From positions 13,702,001-13,766,000 of the forward strand of contig NW_027478158.1 of NCBI RefSeq assembly GCF_051020975.1: DNA of 64,000 nt. Direction: 5' to 3'. This stretch comes from Osmia lignaria lignaria (taxonomy: Eukaryota > Arthropoda > Insecta > Hymenoptera > Megachilidae). Position numbers and translations under genes: made by a program. Below the pieces are notes generated by a model. The model was not told the origin of the DNA. It made no database searches and saw nothing but the letters and a program-made list of their open reading frames with translations. Shown here one piece after another: positions 30,811 through 42,225 of the stretch. Positions within the stretch are counted from its first letter, which is position 1. Each line of letters opens with the position of its first letter.

Positions 30811-33800
30811 ACAGAGTTATCTCAAAGAAAGGGGCCACGGTGTTTCTGTATCTCTATTATGTTGGTGTGGCTTCGGAACTTTTAAATATCTTGATATATC
30901 TCGAGAACTGCGTATCTGATCAAAAAATATCATAGAACATAAAAAGTAGGAAACTTAATTCTCTACAAAAAAGGTCTCTTAACATTTTGCCATAGTTCGC
31001 TTTGTTTCCGAGATATTTGCAGATTTATCTCAAGGGAAGGGGCCTGACGGACATATTTCGAGATACTTCTTCTTCTTGTTGTTCTTCTTCTGCACAGCTA
31101 AGCTGGAAGTGGCATTTGCGGCTCGCACTAGTGCAGAGTTATCTCAAAGAAAGGGGCCACGGTGTTTCTGTATCTCTATTATGTTGGTGCGGCTTCGGAA
31201 CTTTTAAATATCTTGGTATATCTCGAGAACTACGCATCTGATCAAAAAATATCATAGAACATAAAAAGTAGGAAACCTAATTCTCTACAAAAAAGGTCTC
31301 TTAACATTTTGCCATAGCTCGCTTCGTTTCCGAGATATTTGCAGATTTATCTCAAGGGAAGGGGCCTGACGGACATATTTCGAGATATTTATTCTTCTTG
31401 TTGTTCTTCTTCTGCACAGCTAAGCTGGAAGTGGCATTTGCGGCTCGCACTAGTGCAGAGTTATCTCAAAGAAAGGGGCCACGGTGTTTCTGTATCTCTA
31501 TTATGTTGGTGCGGCTTCGGAACCTTTAAATATCTCGATATATCTCGAAAACTACGCTTCTGATCAAAAAATATCATAGAAGATAAATTGTAGGAAACAT
31601 AATTCTCTACAAAAAAGGTCTCTTAACATTTTGCCATAGCTCGCTTCGTTTCCGAGATATTTGCAGATATATCTCAAGGGCAGGGGCCTGACGGACATAT
31701 TTCGAGATATTTCTTCTTCTTGTTGTTCTTCTTCTGCACAGCTAAGCTGGAGGTGGCATTTACAGATCGCAACAGTGCAGAGTTATCTCAAAGAAAGGGG
31801 CCACGGTGTTTCTGTATCTCTATTATGTTGGTGCGGCTTCGGAACCTTTAAATATCTTGATATATCTCGAGAACTACGCATCTGATCAAAAAATATCATA
31901 GAACATAAAAAGTAGGAAACTTAATTCTCTACAAAAAAGGTCTCTTAACATTTTGCCATAGCTCGCTTCGTTTCCGAGATATTTGCATATTTATCCCAAG
32001 GGAAGGGGCCTAACGGACATATTTCGAGATATTTCTTCTTCTTGTTGTTCTTCTTCTGCACAGCTAAACTGGAAGTGGCATTTCCAGCTCGCAATAGTGC
32101 AGAGTTATCTCAAAGAAAGGAGCCACGGTGTTTCTGTATCTCTATTATGTTGGTGCGGCTTCGGAACTTTTAAATATCTTGATATATCTCGAGAACTACG
32201 CATCTGATCAAAAAATATCATAGAACATAAAATGTAGGAAACTTAATTCTCTACAAAAAAGGTCTCTTAACATTTTGCCATAGCTCGCTTCGTTTCCGAG
32301 ATATTTGCAGATTTATCTCAAGGGAAGGGGCCTGACGGACATATTTCGAGATATTTCTTCTTCTCGTTGTTCTTCTTCTGCACAGCTAAGCTGTAAGTGG
32401 CATTTGCGGCTCGCGCTAGTGCAGAGTTATCTCAAAGAAAGGGGCCACGGTGTTTCTGTATCTCTATTATGTTGGTGCGGCTTCGGAACTTTTAAATATC
32501 TTGATATATCTCGAGAACTACGCATCTGATCAAAAAATATCATACAACAGAAAAAGTAGGAAACTTAATTCTCTACGAAAAAGATCTCTTAACATTTTGC
32601 CATAGCTCGCTTCGTTTCCGAGATATTTGCAGATTTATCTCAAGGGAAGGGGCCTGACGGACATATTTCGAGATACTTCTTCTTCTTGTTGTTCTTCTTC
32701 TGCACAGCTAAGCTGGAAGTGGCATTTGCAGCTCGCAATAGTGCAGAGTTATCTCAAAGAAAGGGGCCACGGTGTTTCTGTATCTCTATTATGTTGGTGC
32801 GGCTTCGCAACTTTTAAATATCTCGATATATCTCGAAAACTACGCTTCTGATCAAAAAATATCATACAACATAAATTGTAGGAAACATAATTCTCTACAA
32901 AAAAGGTCTCTTAACATTTTGCCATAGCTCGCTTCGTTTCCGAGATATTTGCAGATATATCTCAAGGGAAGGGGCCTAACGGACATATTTCGAGATATTT
33001 CTTCTTCTTGTTGTTCTTCTTCTGCACAGCTAAACTGGAAGTGGCATTTCCAGCTCGCAATAGTGCAGAGTTATCTCAAAGAAAGGGGCCACGGTGTTTC
33101 TGTATCTCTATTATGTTGGTGCGGCTTCGGAACTTTTAAATATCTTGATATATCTCGAGAACTACGCATCTGATCAAAAAGTATCATAGAACATAAAAAG
33201 TAGGAAACTTAATTCTGTACAAAAAAGGTCTCTTAACATTTTGCCATAGCTCGCTTCGTTTCCGAGATATTTGCAGATTTATCTCAAGGGAAGGGGCCTG
33301 ACGGACATATTTCGAGATATTTCTTCTTCTTGTTCTTCTTCTGCACAGCTAAGCTGGAAGTGGCATTTGCGGCTCGCACTAGTGCACAGTTATCTCAAAG
33401 AAAGGGGCCACGGTGTTTCTGTATCTCTATTATGTTGGTGCGGCTTCGCAACTTTTAAATATCTCGATATATCTCGAAAACTACGCTTCTGATCAAAAAA
33501 TATCATACAACATAAATTGTAGGAAACATAATTCTCTACAAAAAAGGTCGCTTAAGATTTTGCCATAGCTCGCTTCGTTTCCGAGATATTTGCAGATATA
33601 TCTCAAGGGAAGGGGCCTGACGGACATATTTCGAGATATTTCTTCTTCTTGTTGTTCTTCTTCTGCACAGCTAAGCTGGAAGTGGCATTTCCGGCTCGCA
33701 CTAGTGCAGAGTTATCTCAAAGAAAGGGGCCACGGTGTTTCTGTATCTCTATTATGTTGGTGCGGCTTCGGAACTTTTAAATATCTCGATATATCTCGAA

Positions 33801-35141
33801 AACTACGCTTCTGATCAAAAAATATCATAGAACATAAAAAGTAGGAAACTTAATTCTCTACAAAAAAGGTCTCTTAACATTTTGCCATAGCTCGCTTTGT
33901 TTCCGAGATATTTGCAGATTTATCTCAAGGGAAGGGGCCTGACGGACATATTTCGAGATATTTCTTCTTCTTGTTGTTCTTCTTCTGCACAGCTAAGCTG
34001 GAAGTGGCATTTGCGGCTCGCACTAGTGCACAGTTATCTCAAAGAAAGGGGCCACGGTGTTTCTGTATCTCTATTATGTTGGTGCGGCTTCGCAACTTTT
34101 AAATATCTCGATATATCTCGAAAACTACGCTTCTGATCAAAAAATATCATACAACATAAATTGTAGGAAACATAATTCTCTACAAAAAAGGTCTCTTAAC
34201 ATTTTGCCATAGCTCGCTTCGTTTCCGAGATATTTGCAGATATATCTCAAGGGAAGGGGCCTGACGGACATATTTCCAGATATTTCTTCTTCTTGTTGTT
34301 CTTCTTCTGCACAGCTAAACTGGAAGTGGCATTTCCAGCTCGCAGTAGTGCAGAGTTATCTCAAAGAAAGGGGCCACGGTGTTTCTGTATCTCTATTATG
34401 TTGGTGCGGCTTCGGAACTTTAAAATATCTTGATATATCTCGAGAACTACGCATCTGATCAAAAAATATCATAGAACGTAAAAAGTAGGAAACTTAATTC
34501 TCTACAAATAAAGTCGCTTAACATTTTGCCATACCTCGTTTTGTTTCCGAGATATTTGCAGATTTATCTCAAGGGAAGGGGCCTGACGGACATATTTCGA
34601 GATATTTCTTCTTCTTGTTGTTCTTCTTCTGCACAGCTAAGCTGGAAGTGGCATTTGCAGCTCGCAATAGTGCAGAGTTATCTCAAAGAAAGGGGCCACG
34701 GTGTTTCTGTATCTCTATTATGTTGGTGCGGCTTCGGAACTTTTAAATATCTTGATATATCTCGAGAACTGCGCATCTGATCAAAAAATATCATAGAACA
34801 TAAAAAGTAGGAAACTTCATTCTCTACCAAAAAGGTCTCTTAACATTTTGCCATAGCTCGCTTCGTTTCCGAGATATATGCAGATTTATCTCAAGGGAAG
34901 GGGCCTGACGGACATATTTCAGGATATTTCTTCTTCTTATTGTTCTTCTTCTGCACAGCTAAACTGGAAGTGGCATTTCCAGCTCGCGGTAGTGCAGAGT
35001 TATCTCAAAGAAAGTGGCCACGGTGTTTCTGTATCTCTATTATGTTGGTGCGGCTTCGGAACTTTAAAATATCTTGATATATCTCGAGAACTACGCATCT
35101 GATCAAAAAATATCATAGAACGTAAAAAGTAGGAAACTTAA

Positions 35142-35155
35142 GGGCACAGACTCCT
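35142..35155 (+). repeat. Left terminal inverted repeat, copy 2
   Basis: GGGCACAGACTCCT after TTAA at 35138-35141, identical to the left end of copy 1. Confidence 0.93.
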
Positions 35156-36350
35156 TGTGCCATGACCTGTATGCGTGCACTCACACAATCAACGGAAAGC
35201 ATGCACGTATACGCCATGCGCGAGAGAGACACTCGATTTCGTAGATTCCATTTTTCGTCTCGATAATTGCATAAATGAAATTTTCGCGGGTACAGCACAC
35301 ACGGGTAGACTTCGCTACAGGTCGGTCTGGTCCGCTTGAACGCTAATAAACATCATACGTTGAGAAAAATGGAATTTTGGAAACTGTACGATTGAGACAG
35401 ACGCTGTTGTAAGCAAACAACATGGCTGCCGAATGCTGCGTTCGGCTACATTTTAGCGAATATTGGACGATTTAATCGTTTTTTCACTGATAACAGAGCA
35501 GACCAACTTCCCTTGAAGTAGCACAATATCACTGAAATTCGATTTTTCACAGTTTATCACTTCTGGAAGACGTAAAATGGAATCTACGATTTGCACGCAT
35601 CAGACGTCAAATAGACATAAGAATAGTTCAGTGATTCTCCGTCAGAGGCATTGATGGTATATTTGACCACGTTATCATCGGGGTCGATAAAAACACAGAT
35701 CAGTCGATAAATGTAAATTCTAATTTGACACCACAAATGGCTAGGCGAATATAGCCACAAGTAAGGCATAGTTGCCGCAACGTATTAAAACTTCTGTCAC
35801 GCTGTTCACACCTGTTACAATTCTAATCATCAGCACAATGAATCAGCTCGAGCCGATAAAGAGGTCTCAGAATGAAACAATACATAATGTGTGGCAAACC
35901 ACAAAACTTTTTTATTCATATTTATAATCATGTTTTTTTATCAATGAAAAATATAGAGATATGCCAGAGAAATGAATTATAAAACTTGCACATTTCGCAA
36001 TATTCGCATATTCTATATGCAAAAGGATATAGAAGGCGATATACATGTGCTGTTTGTGTTCCTATTTATGTATTTATTATTTACTGAAAAGATTTTGATT
36101 CCTGCCGGACATACAGAAGGACAGCGCGAACGAAAGAGAGGTAGCAAGAACGAAATAATACACATAACGTACGCGACCATAAAAGTTATAGGAATGAAAA
36201 CTGCAGGACATTAATAATTTCAAGAAGGTGAATCGGAGGGAGTGAGGATGCAATAGTTTTACACTAATTCTAAACGCGTTTATAAATAGAAAACAAAGAA
36301 TCGCCGGCCGATGCTCGCCGGTGACAGCTGATCACGCGGACGGTGTAATG

Positions 36351-36470
36351 CGTACGAGTGCGAGTGAGAAAGCAAGATGACGATACCGATGGCTTTGCGA
36401 GACAGACTGTGTTTTGTCGCACGGAACGACATCAATTTTGTCATCTTGCTTTCTCACTCGCACTCGTACG
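36351..36470. repeat. Perfect 31-bp inverted repeat with 58-bp loop, copy 2
   Basis: 36351-36381 pairs exactly with 36440-36470; identical to the structure in copy 1. Confidence 0.85.
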
Positions 36471-36584
36471 AATTTCTGGTCGCGAATATTCTCGCCCGCG
36501 GGTCCGTCGCGATTATTCGCCGGAGATTCGCAACAAAGGAAATAAGAAATAAAGAGATATGTACTAATTTATCATATACTTTTT

Positions 36585-36590
36585 TTTATT
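36585..36590 (-). promoter_or_regulatory. Poly(A) signal of left small gene, copy 2
   Basis: AATAAA on the minus strand nine bases after the stop of the small gene at 36600-37251. Confidence 0.5.
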
Positions 36591-36599
36591 TTTAATTGT

Positions 36600-37251
36600 T
36601 CAATAATAATTAACAATAACGTTGCGCCCTCCTGTGCCGCCGCCCCGTCCTCTGCCGCCGCCCCATCCTCTGCCGCCGCCCCGTCCCCTGCCGCCGCCGC
36701 CGCCGCCCCGTCCCCTGCCGCCGCCGCCGCCGCCCCGTCCCCTGCCGCCGCCGCCGCCGCCGCCACGCCATCCCCTTCCTCCACGGCGGCCGCCCCATTT
36801 TCCTCGACGGCCACCGCCGCCGCCATATACTAGTTTCTTCAGTAATTTTTTAATCTGAAATATAATAATGAATTGTACTATAATTGTAACATTATTAAAA
36901 AAAAAAAAAAAAAAAAAAAGAAAATCGTGTAAATTCATTTGCTACTACTGTAGAAATGACTTCTTTTCACGATAATCTAATTCTGCCACATTTATTACAT
37001 AAGAAAAGCAATGTTTTTACTTACTTGCGACGATGACGACGACGACGCCGACTGTTGCTTCTCCTCCTGTTTCTCTTCTTCGGCTTCTTTATTTTCTTTC
37101 TCTTCCTCCCTCGTCTCTACTTTCTCTCCTTTCTTCCCTGCCTCGTTTCTGTCCACTTCCATCTGTAAAGAAAGTAATTCATATATAAATAACGTAATAT
37201 TAATGATATAATATTTTACTGGCCGATTATACGCACCTCGTGGTCTGACAT
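36600..37251 (-). CDS. Small three-exon accessory gene, acidic/basic with RGG-like tail, copy 2
   Basis: Predicted exons on the minus strand: 37251-37237, 37162-37025 and 36854-36600, giving 135 residues. It matches the copy 1 gene except for nine extra residues in the Gly/Arg-rich tail, caused by one added 27-bp unit. The single T-to-C difference at 37180 falls in intron 1. Splice sites (GTGCGT...TTACAG and GTAAGT...TTTCAG) are unchanged. That the length change keeps the frame fits, but does not prove, a coding role, since the repeat unit is itself a multiple of three. Function is not known; the composition suggests nucleic-acid binding. Confidence 0.55.
36622..36827. repeat. GC-rich minisatellite coding for the Gly/Arg tail, copy 2
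   Basis: Same tract as 7992-8170 with one more 27-bp unit. Confidence 0.85.
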
Positions 37252-37660
37252 CTTGCTTTATTTGATTGTCTTTTGTCGTTGATGCTGAAACCACTCGAAT
37301 GGTGGTGGGGATCAGGACCGTGTTCACTGTTTTATAAAATAGACCTTTTCCTATTTTCTAATTTTTTATTTTACGGATTACATTTTTATTTTCATGTTAT
37401 ATTTTTGTTTTATAATTTTAATTCATAATATTATAAATGAATACAACTTCAAAAGTTTTTTTTGTCATTGTTCTTTATTTTTCGTAGTCCTTAGAAACAC
37501 TCCCCACCATGGCGCCCTATGTTTCTCCGTATTGCATTTTACGTTTTCGCGACAGTTGCATTCGAAGCAAGAAATAGATAGCATCATTGAATTTATTTCA
37601 AAGCTTCGAAAGTGTGAAGTGATCAAAGCGAAAGGTGAATATTGTGGTGTGATAGTGACA
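37252..37660. promoter_or_regulatory. Divergent intergenic region, copy 2
   Basis: Identical in layout to 8595-9003: palindromic TTTTATAAAA (37330-37339), AGGTCTATT on the minus strand, and a 22-codon upstream frame with ideal Kozak context at 37509-37577. The transposase frame is open back to 37394, but that extension looks like leader sequence. Confidence 0.4.
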
Positions 37661-40471
37661 ATGAGTGATAGTGAAAATGTTCTCATGAGTGAAGTGATTG
37701 AAGATAGGAGAAATGAATGTGAACATCAATGTGTGGCGGATAATAGAAGTCGTCGGCCAAAATATACAATCAGTACGAAAAGATATTCGAAAAAAACAGC
37801 ATGCCGCGAAAGAAGGCGGCGGTTAGCCCTTCAGAAAAGTTCCGTACAATCAACATCCGATGGACAAAGATACACCCCCGAGAAAATTTATTTGCCATTG
37901 GATGACGAAACAGAAACGGCAAATTCGACAGAAATTTTTGAAGAAACGACGAATGAATTGTTTGAAATTGAAGAAACAAACAATGCTGAAGATGGGATAA
38001 ATATGGAAGGCACAAATTCAGAAAATGAAGAACTGATGATACAGAAAGTTGTAACGAACGAGCCTGAAGAACAATTCTGTATACCAAATGGCTTCAGTAT
38101 CGTGGACATGCAGCACATCTTTGCTGAATTTCAGAAAATAGGTGACCATGCTAAAAACAGGGAAGACTGTGGAATTAGACACCTGAAAATAACCGGCATG
38201 AAACGGTCGGGCCTGAGGACCATCCTCAGTGTAATATGTGATATGTGCAAATATAAAGGTGAAATCCACAGTGAACCTGACGAAAGCAATAAAATGGAAA
38301 CAAACCAGTGTGCAGTTGCTGGAACAATTGTGAATGGAGGCAGTTATGCCCAAATGGAGGAGTTCCTTGCAGCGATGAACATACCCTCCATGTCGAAGAA
38401 AGAATTTAAAAAGCATCACGATAAAATCGTGAAAGCACTAATTGTTGCTGCAGAAGAAGAGATGGTAACAGCGGCAGAGGAAGAAAAACGCTTGGCCATT
38501 GAAAGAGGCGATATTGTTTCCGGATGTGGAATCCCTCACATCCCCGTTGTGGCCGATGGAAGCTGGATGAAACGATCATACCGGACTGGAACGTACAATT
38601 CCGCGTCTGGAGTCGGCGTTATAATTGGATATCACACGAAGAAAGTTTTATTTATCGGTGTGAGAAACAAGGTGTGCAGGATTTGTCGATGTGCTGCGAA
38701 AAAGAAAGAAGAGCCACGAAAGCACACCTGTTTTAAAAATTGGAGCGCAAGCCAAGCATCAACGGCTATGGAAAGTGACGCTATAGTCGAAGGCTTCAAG
38801 ACCAGCGTAGAAAAACGTGGGCTGATTTATTCAACACTGATTGCTGATGGGGACAGCAGCGTTTATAAAAAAATTATAGACGCAGATCCATATAAAGCAC
38901 AGATTCGTGTAAAAAAAATTGAATGCACGAATCATTTATTGCGAAACTTTTGCAGAAAAATGAAAGAAGTTGTAAAGATGACAACACCTGGTCCATTCAG
39001 AAGAATCGTTGAAAGCAGCATTCGGCGAATGCGTGCGGATATAGTAAAAGCCGCAGAGTACAGATACAGTCAGCAAGTAACAACCGCTGAAAAAATTAAG
39101 AATTTGTATGCCGACATACACAATGTTCCTAGCCATGTTTTTGGTGAACATGCAGATTGTTCAAAACTACAATACTTCTGCGATGGAACGAGTAAAAAAG
39201 ATGAAAAGGACATTGTTCCCGAATTGATGAAGATAGGAGTGTATGAACAAATCAAAGAAATACTTCGACCTCTGTTGGCGCATGCTGAGAGTTTGCTGTA
39301 TAACAGCAACAATAATGCCGTCGAAAGTTTCAATGGAATCGTCGCAAAATATACAGGAGGAAAAAGATTGAATTTCGGCGAGAGGGGATCTTACACGGGA
39401 AGATGTGCTGCTGCTGTCCTACAGTATAACACAAAACAAGTGTTGTCGCGTCTGAATACGGCGATGAACAAGGAACTGCCCGTTATTTTACGCAAAATAG
39501 AAAATAGAAGGAAGAAAGAAAATGAGAAATACAGTGAAAAGAGAAAGGAAAAAAAAATTACAAAGCACGTGCGGAAACAATTCCGTTCTGAAAAGGATTC
39601 CAATTACGGACCAAATGCTGAAAAGCCGGATATGGCTAACAATATTTATGAATTAGAGAAAAAAAAACATATGGAAATGTTACAGAATTGGCAAAATAGA
39701 AGAGATGCCATTGAAGAAGAAACCATCGGTCAAGCGAAAAATCCGAGATGGTTGAATTACAAATCTAAATTATTGACGGCCTCAAATTTCGGACGAATAT
39801 GCCGTCGTCGAATTGGCACGCTCTGTGGAAATTCAGTGAAGTCGTTAGTGTATCCACGACTGATTAGTGCACCTGCAGTACAATATGGACAGGAATGCGA
39901 AAAATTCGCACGTGAACAACTAAGTGTGTGCATTGGTGTTGAAATTAAAGAATGTGGATTATTTATTGATAGTGCCATCCCGTTCTTAGGAGCTTCGCCA
40001 GATGGACTTATAGACGAAGAGGGCATTGTGGAAATCAAATGTCCGAAAACGGCGGAGAATTTATTGCCGGAGGAGGCAATCAAAACTGTTGCAGCTATTC
40101 GGCGTATATTTGCAGACGCAGAAGGAAATGAATTGAACAGGAACCACTACTATTACTACCAAGTACAAGGACAACTACATGTCACAGGTAGAAAATATTG
40201 CTTATTTTGTATTTGGACCCGAAAAGGGTTAAAGTACATTAGAGTCGATAGAGACGATAATTTTTGGCAAAAGAATATGGAGCCAAAATTAAATCAATTT
40301 TATTTATTATGCATGTTACCGGAATTAATAGATAGCCGGTACAATAGGGGAATGCCCATTCGGGAGCCTCAATTTATAACAGAGGAGAGAGCAAGCTTGG
40401 AAAAGCGCAAAAGGTCCCTCTCAGAAAGTTGCACGAATATTGCTACTGTCCGGCGTCGCACTGCACTGTAA
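37661..40471 (+). CDS. DDE transposase fused to YqaJ-type exonuclease, copy 2
   Basis: The predicted 936-residue protein appears identical to that of copy 1, with the same preferred ATG (37661). Residue positions are as in copy 1: DDE triad Asp299, Asp396, Glu555; CTNH at 422-425; nuclease residues Asp781, Glu791 and Lys793; and the YQVQGQ motif at 833-838. There are no stops or frameshifts, so both copies could make full-length enzyme. No base difference was noticed over the gene, which makes the duplication very recent or homogenised (or an assembly duplication). The gene sits between the two outward-facing small genes, divergent from the left one. Confidence 0.85.
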   Translation: MSDSENVLMSEVIEDRRNECEHQCVADNRSRRPKYTISTKRYSKKTACRERRRRLALQKSSVQSTSDGQRYTPEKIYLPLDDETETANSTEIFEETTNELFEIEETNNAEDGINMEGTNSENEELMIQKVVTNEPEEQFCIPNGFSIVDMQHIFAEFQKIGDHAKNREDCGIRHLKITGMKRSGLRTILSVICDMCKYKGEIHSEPDESNKMETNQCAVAGTIVNGGSYAQMEEFLAAMNIPSMSKKEFKKHHDKIVKALIVAAEEEMVTAAEEEKRLAIERGDIVSGCGIPHIPVVADGSWMKRSYRTGTYNSASGVGVIIGYHTKKVLFIGVRNKVCRICRCAAKKKEEPRKHTCFKNWSASQASTAMESDAIVEGFKTSVEKRGLIYSTLIADGDSSVYKKIIDADPYKAQIRVKKIECTNHLLRNFCRKMKEVVKMTTPGPFRRIVESSIRRMRADIVKAAEYRYSQQVTTAEKIKNLYADIHNVPSHVFGEHADCSKLQYFCDGTSKKDEKDIVPELMKIGVYEQIKEILRPLLAHAESLLYNSNNNAVESFNGIVAKYTGGKRLNFGERGSYTGRCAAAVLQYNTKQVLSRLNTAMNKELPVILRKIENRRKKENEKYSEKRKEKKITKHVRKQFRSEKDSNYGPNAEKPDMANNIYELEKKKHMEMLQNWQNRRDAIEEETIGQAKNPRWLNYKSKLLTASNFGRICRRRIGTLCGNSVKSLVYPRLISAPAVQYGQECEKFAREQLSVCIGVEIKECGLFIDSAIPFLGASPDGLIDEEGIVEIKCPKTAENLLPEEAIKTVAAIRRIFADAEGNELNRNHYYYYQVQGQLHVTGRKYCLFCIWTRKGLKYIRVDRDDNFWQKNMEPKLNQFYLLCMLPELIDSRYNRGMPIREPQFITEERASLEKRKRSLSESCTNIATVRRRTAL

Positions 40472-40887
40472 AGTGCAGTAACACTGACTCTGTTGGTGGT
40501 TCACAATTGCATGAAATAGCAATTGTACTCGCGGATCATACGATCTCGCGAGTTGCTCGACGCCAATATACACATTTCAAAATAGTGACTTTTGAAAAGT
40601 CAAAAAAGGTCTTATGCGGACAGTAATAAAAAATACTGTTACTGTCCGGCGTCGCACTGCACTGTAAAGTGTAGTATCACTGACTCTGTTGGTGGTTCAC
40701 AATTGCATGAAATAGCAATTGTACTCGCGGATCATACGATCTCGTGAGTTGCTCGACGCAAAAATACTGTTACTGTCCGGCGTCGCACTGCACTGTAAAG
40801 TGTAGTATCACTGACTCTGTTGGTGGTTCACAATTGCATGAAATAGCAATTGTACTCGCGGATCATACGATCTCGTGAGTTACGCGA
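40444..40887. repeat. Triplicated ~120-bp structured repeat, copy 2
   Basis: Units begin at 40444, 40640 and 40771, with the same stems, palindrome and AATAAA as in copy 1. The stop codon of the transposase is within the first unit. Confidence 0.8.
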
Positions 40888-41227
40888 TGCCGTATTATAT
40901 TTATTAAAATTTGTTACAGATTTTCGAAGAAAGGATTCCCGAGAAGAGGTTTTTTGGAGCGAAGCGAGCGTAGGACTCTAAATTAATTTTTTGAGCTGAA
41001 ACAATTTTTTTCTTATTCCCTTCATGAAATTATTAATGTCTTATATCATCTTTTCAATTAACTTTTTCTTTTTTCAATATTTATCATCATTCATCTTCAT
41101 CTTTGCATGAACATTTTTGTCGTTCAGAAATTAAAAACAGCATTTTCCTCTTCTCGAAATAAATTAAAAAATTATATATAGGTCTATTCAAGAAAGCATT
41201 ACCTACCAGGACAAATGGACTGCAAAT
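40888..41227. other. AT-rich region before the right-arm gene, copy 2
   Basis: Same as 12231-12570; no gene seen. A TATATATA and an AGGTCTATT motif lie about 50 bp before the small-gene ATG. Confidence 0.45.
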
Positions 41228-41698
41228 ATGCTGTCTGATCACGTATAATCGGCAAGTATAATCTTACATAATTAATATTATGTTATCTATACATAAATTA
41301 CTTTCTTCACAGATGGACGAGGAAGAAGAAGAAGAAAAGAAAGAGGATAGAAGAAACAGGAGAAAGAGGTCTAAGGAACGAAGTCGGATAAGAGGGAAGA
41401 GAAAGGAGAATCCGAGGCCGTCAACGTCGCAAGTAAGTAAAAGCGTTGATTCTTCTATGTAATAAATGTAGCAGAATTAGATTTTTCGTGAAATGGAAAT
41501 TATGTCTACAACAGTAGCCACTGAATTTCCATGATTGCTTTTTCTTCTTATAAAACATTCATTATTATGTTTCAGATAAAACAAATTCAATACCACATGA
41601 CTGGGATGGCTGTCATGGTAATCGACGATGCAGACGCCGCGGAGAAAGAAGAGGCCGAAGCGGGCGGCGGGCGGCCAATTATTGTTTATATATATTGA
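41228..41698 (+). CDS. Small three-exon accessory gene in the right arm, copy 2
   Basis: Predicted exons 41228-41242, 41313-41432 and 41576-41698, giving 85 residues, with the same sequence as the copy 1 gene as far as I can see. The acidic-then-basic exon 2 and the C-terminal PIIVYIY are unchanged. Introns begin GTATAA (weak) and GTAAGT and end CACAG and TTCAG. Its relation to the left-arm gene is the main reason to call it. Function unknown. Confidence 0.5.
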
Positions 41699-42211
41699 TA
41701 ATATTTCAATAAATACATATTGTATATATAGATCAATTTACATACATCTGTTTACTTTCCATTCCCTTTCTGAAATTATTAATGCCATGTAGTTTTTATT
41801 CGTATAAGTTTTATAGTCGCGTACATTATGTGTATTACAGTCTCATCGAATCTGTCGTGGCATGTGACTCGAACATATGTATTTCCGCCGATCGGTACTA
41901 CGTTGTTTGATTCATCATACTCCTTCTCTTTCTATGGCGCTGTCCTTTTCTATGTCCGCCTGGAATCAAAATCTCGCTCGGCTCGAGCGAATTCATTTTG
42001 CTAGATGGTCAGGATTGTCACAGATGTGGCAACACCGCGACAGAACTCTCAAATGATGTGATTCGACAACTACGCCACCTCACTTTCGTTTCTTATTCTA
42101 CATAATGACGTTAGATGTCACACCGTCAAATGTCACATTTATCAATTATATGTTTTCACGATTGCCCGATTCTTTATAATGGCGCTTACATCGATTCGGA
42201 GGAGGCCTCGG
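41699..42211. other. Right sub-terminal region, copy 2
   Basis: Non-coding, as at 13042-13554, with AATAAA at 41708-41713 nine bases after the small-gene stop and the blocks shared in inverse with the left arm. Confidence 0.5.
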
Positions 42212-42225
42212 AGGAGTCTGTGCCC
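42212..42225 (-). repeat. Right terminal inverted repeat, copy 2
   Basis: AGGAGTCTGTGCCC followed by TTAA (42226-42229), identical to the right end of copy 1. Confidence 0.93.

Larger units (their letters stand above)
13569..35141. repeat. 322-bp satellite array, middle block
   Basis: About 67 monomers continuous in phase with the left block once the transposon is removed. The first monomer (starting near 13631) and those at 21035, 24899 and 28763 carry a stop in the otherwise open frame. One linker near 15,500 is a base short, giving a 321-bp unit that recurs near 18,080. The block is dominated by an 8-monomer duplication and a 12-monomer unit repeated about three times, annotated separately. 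No genes seen. Confidence 0.97.
35156..36599. other. Left arm outside the small gene, copy 2
   Basis: Same content as 6526-7969: an imperfect 22-bp inverted repeat pair (35239-35260 and 35568-35589), blocks shared in inverse with the right arm, and the perfect 31-bp inverted repeat annotated separately. No gene seen. Confidence 0.5.
35142..42225 (+). mobile_element. Kolobok-like TTAA DNA transposon with DDE-YqaJ gene, copy 2
   Basis: A 7,084-bp copy with the same terminal repeats, TTAA duplications (35138-35141 and 42226-42229) and gene order as copy 1. The only differences I noticed are one extra 27-bp unit in the Gly/Arg minisatellite and one C at 37180 where copy 1 has T (8523). Flanking satellite is also shared, so this copy arose by duplication of a larger block, not by a second transposition. 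Confidence 0.88.
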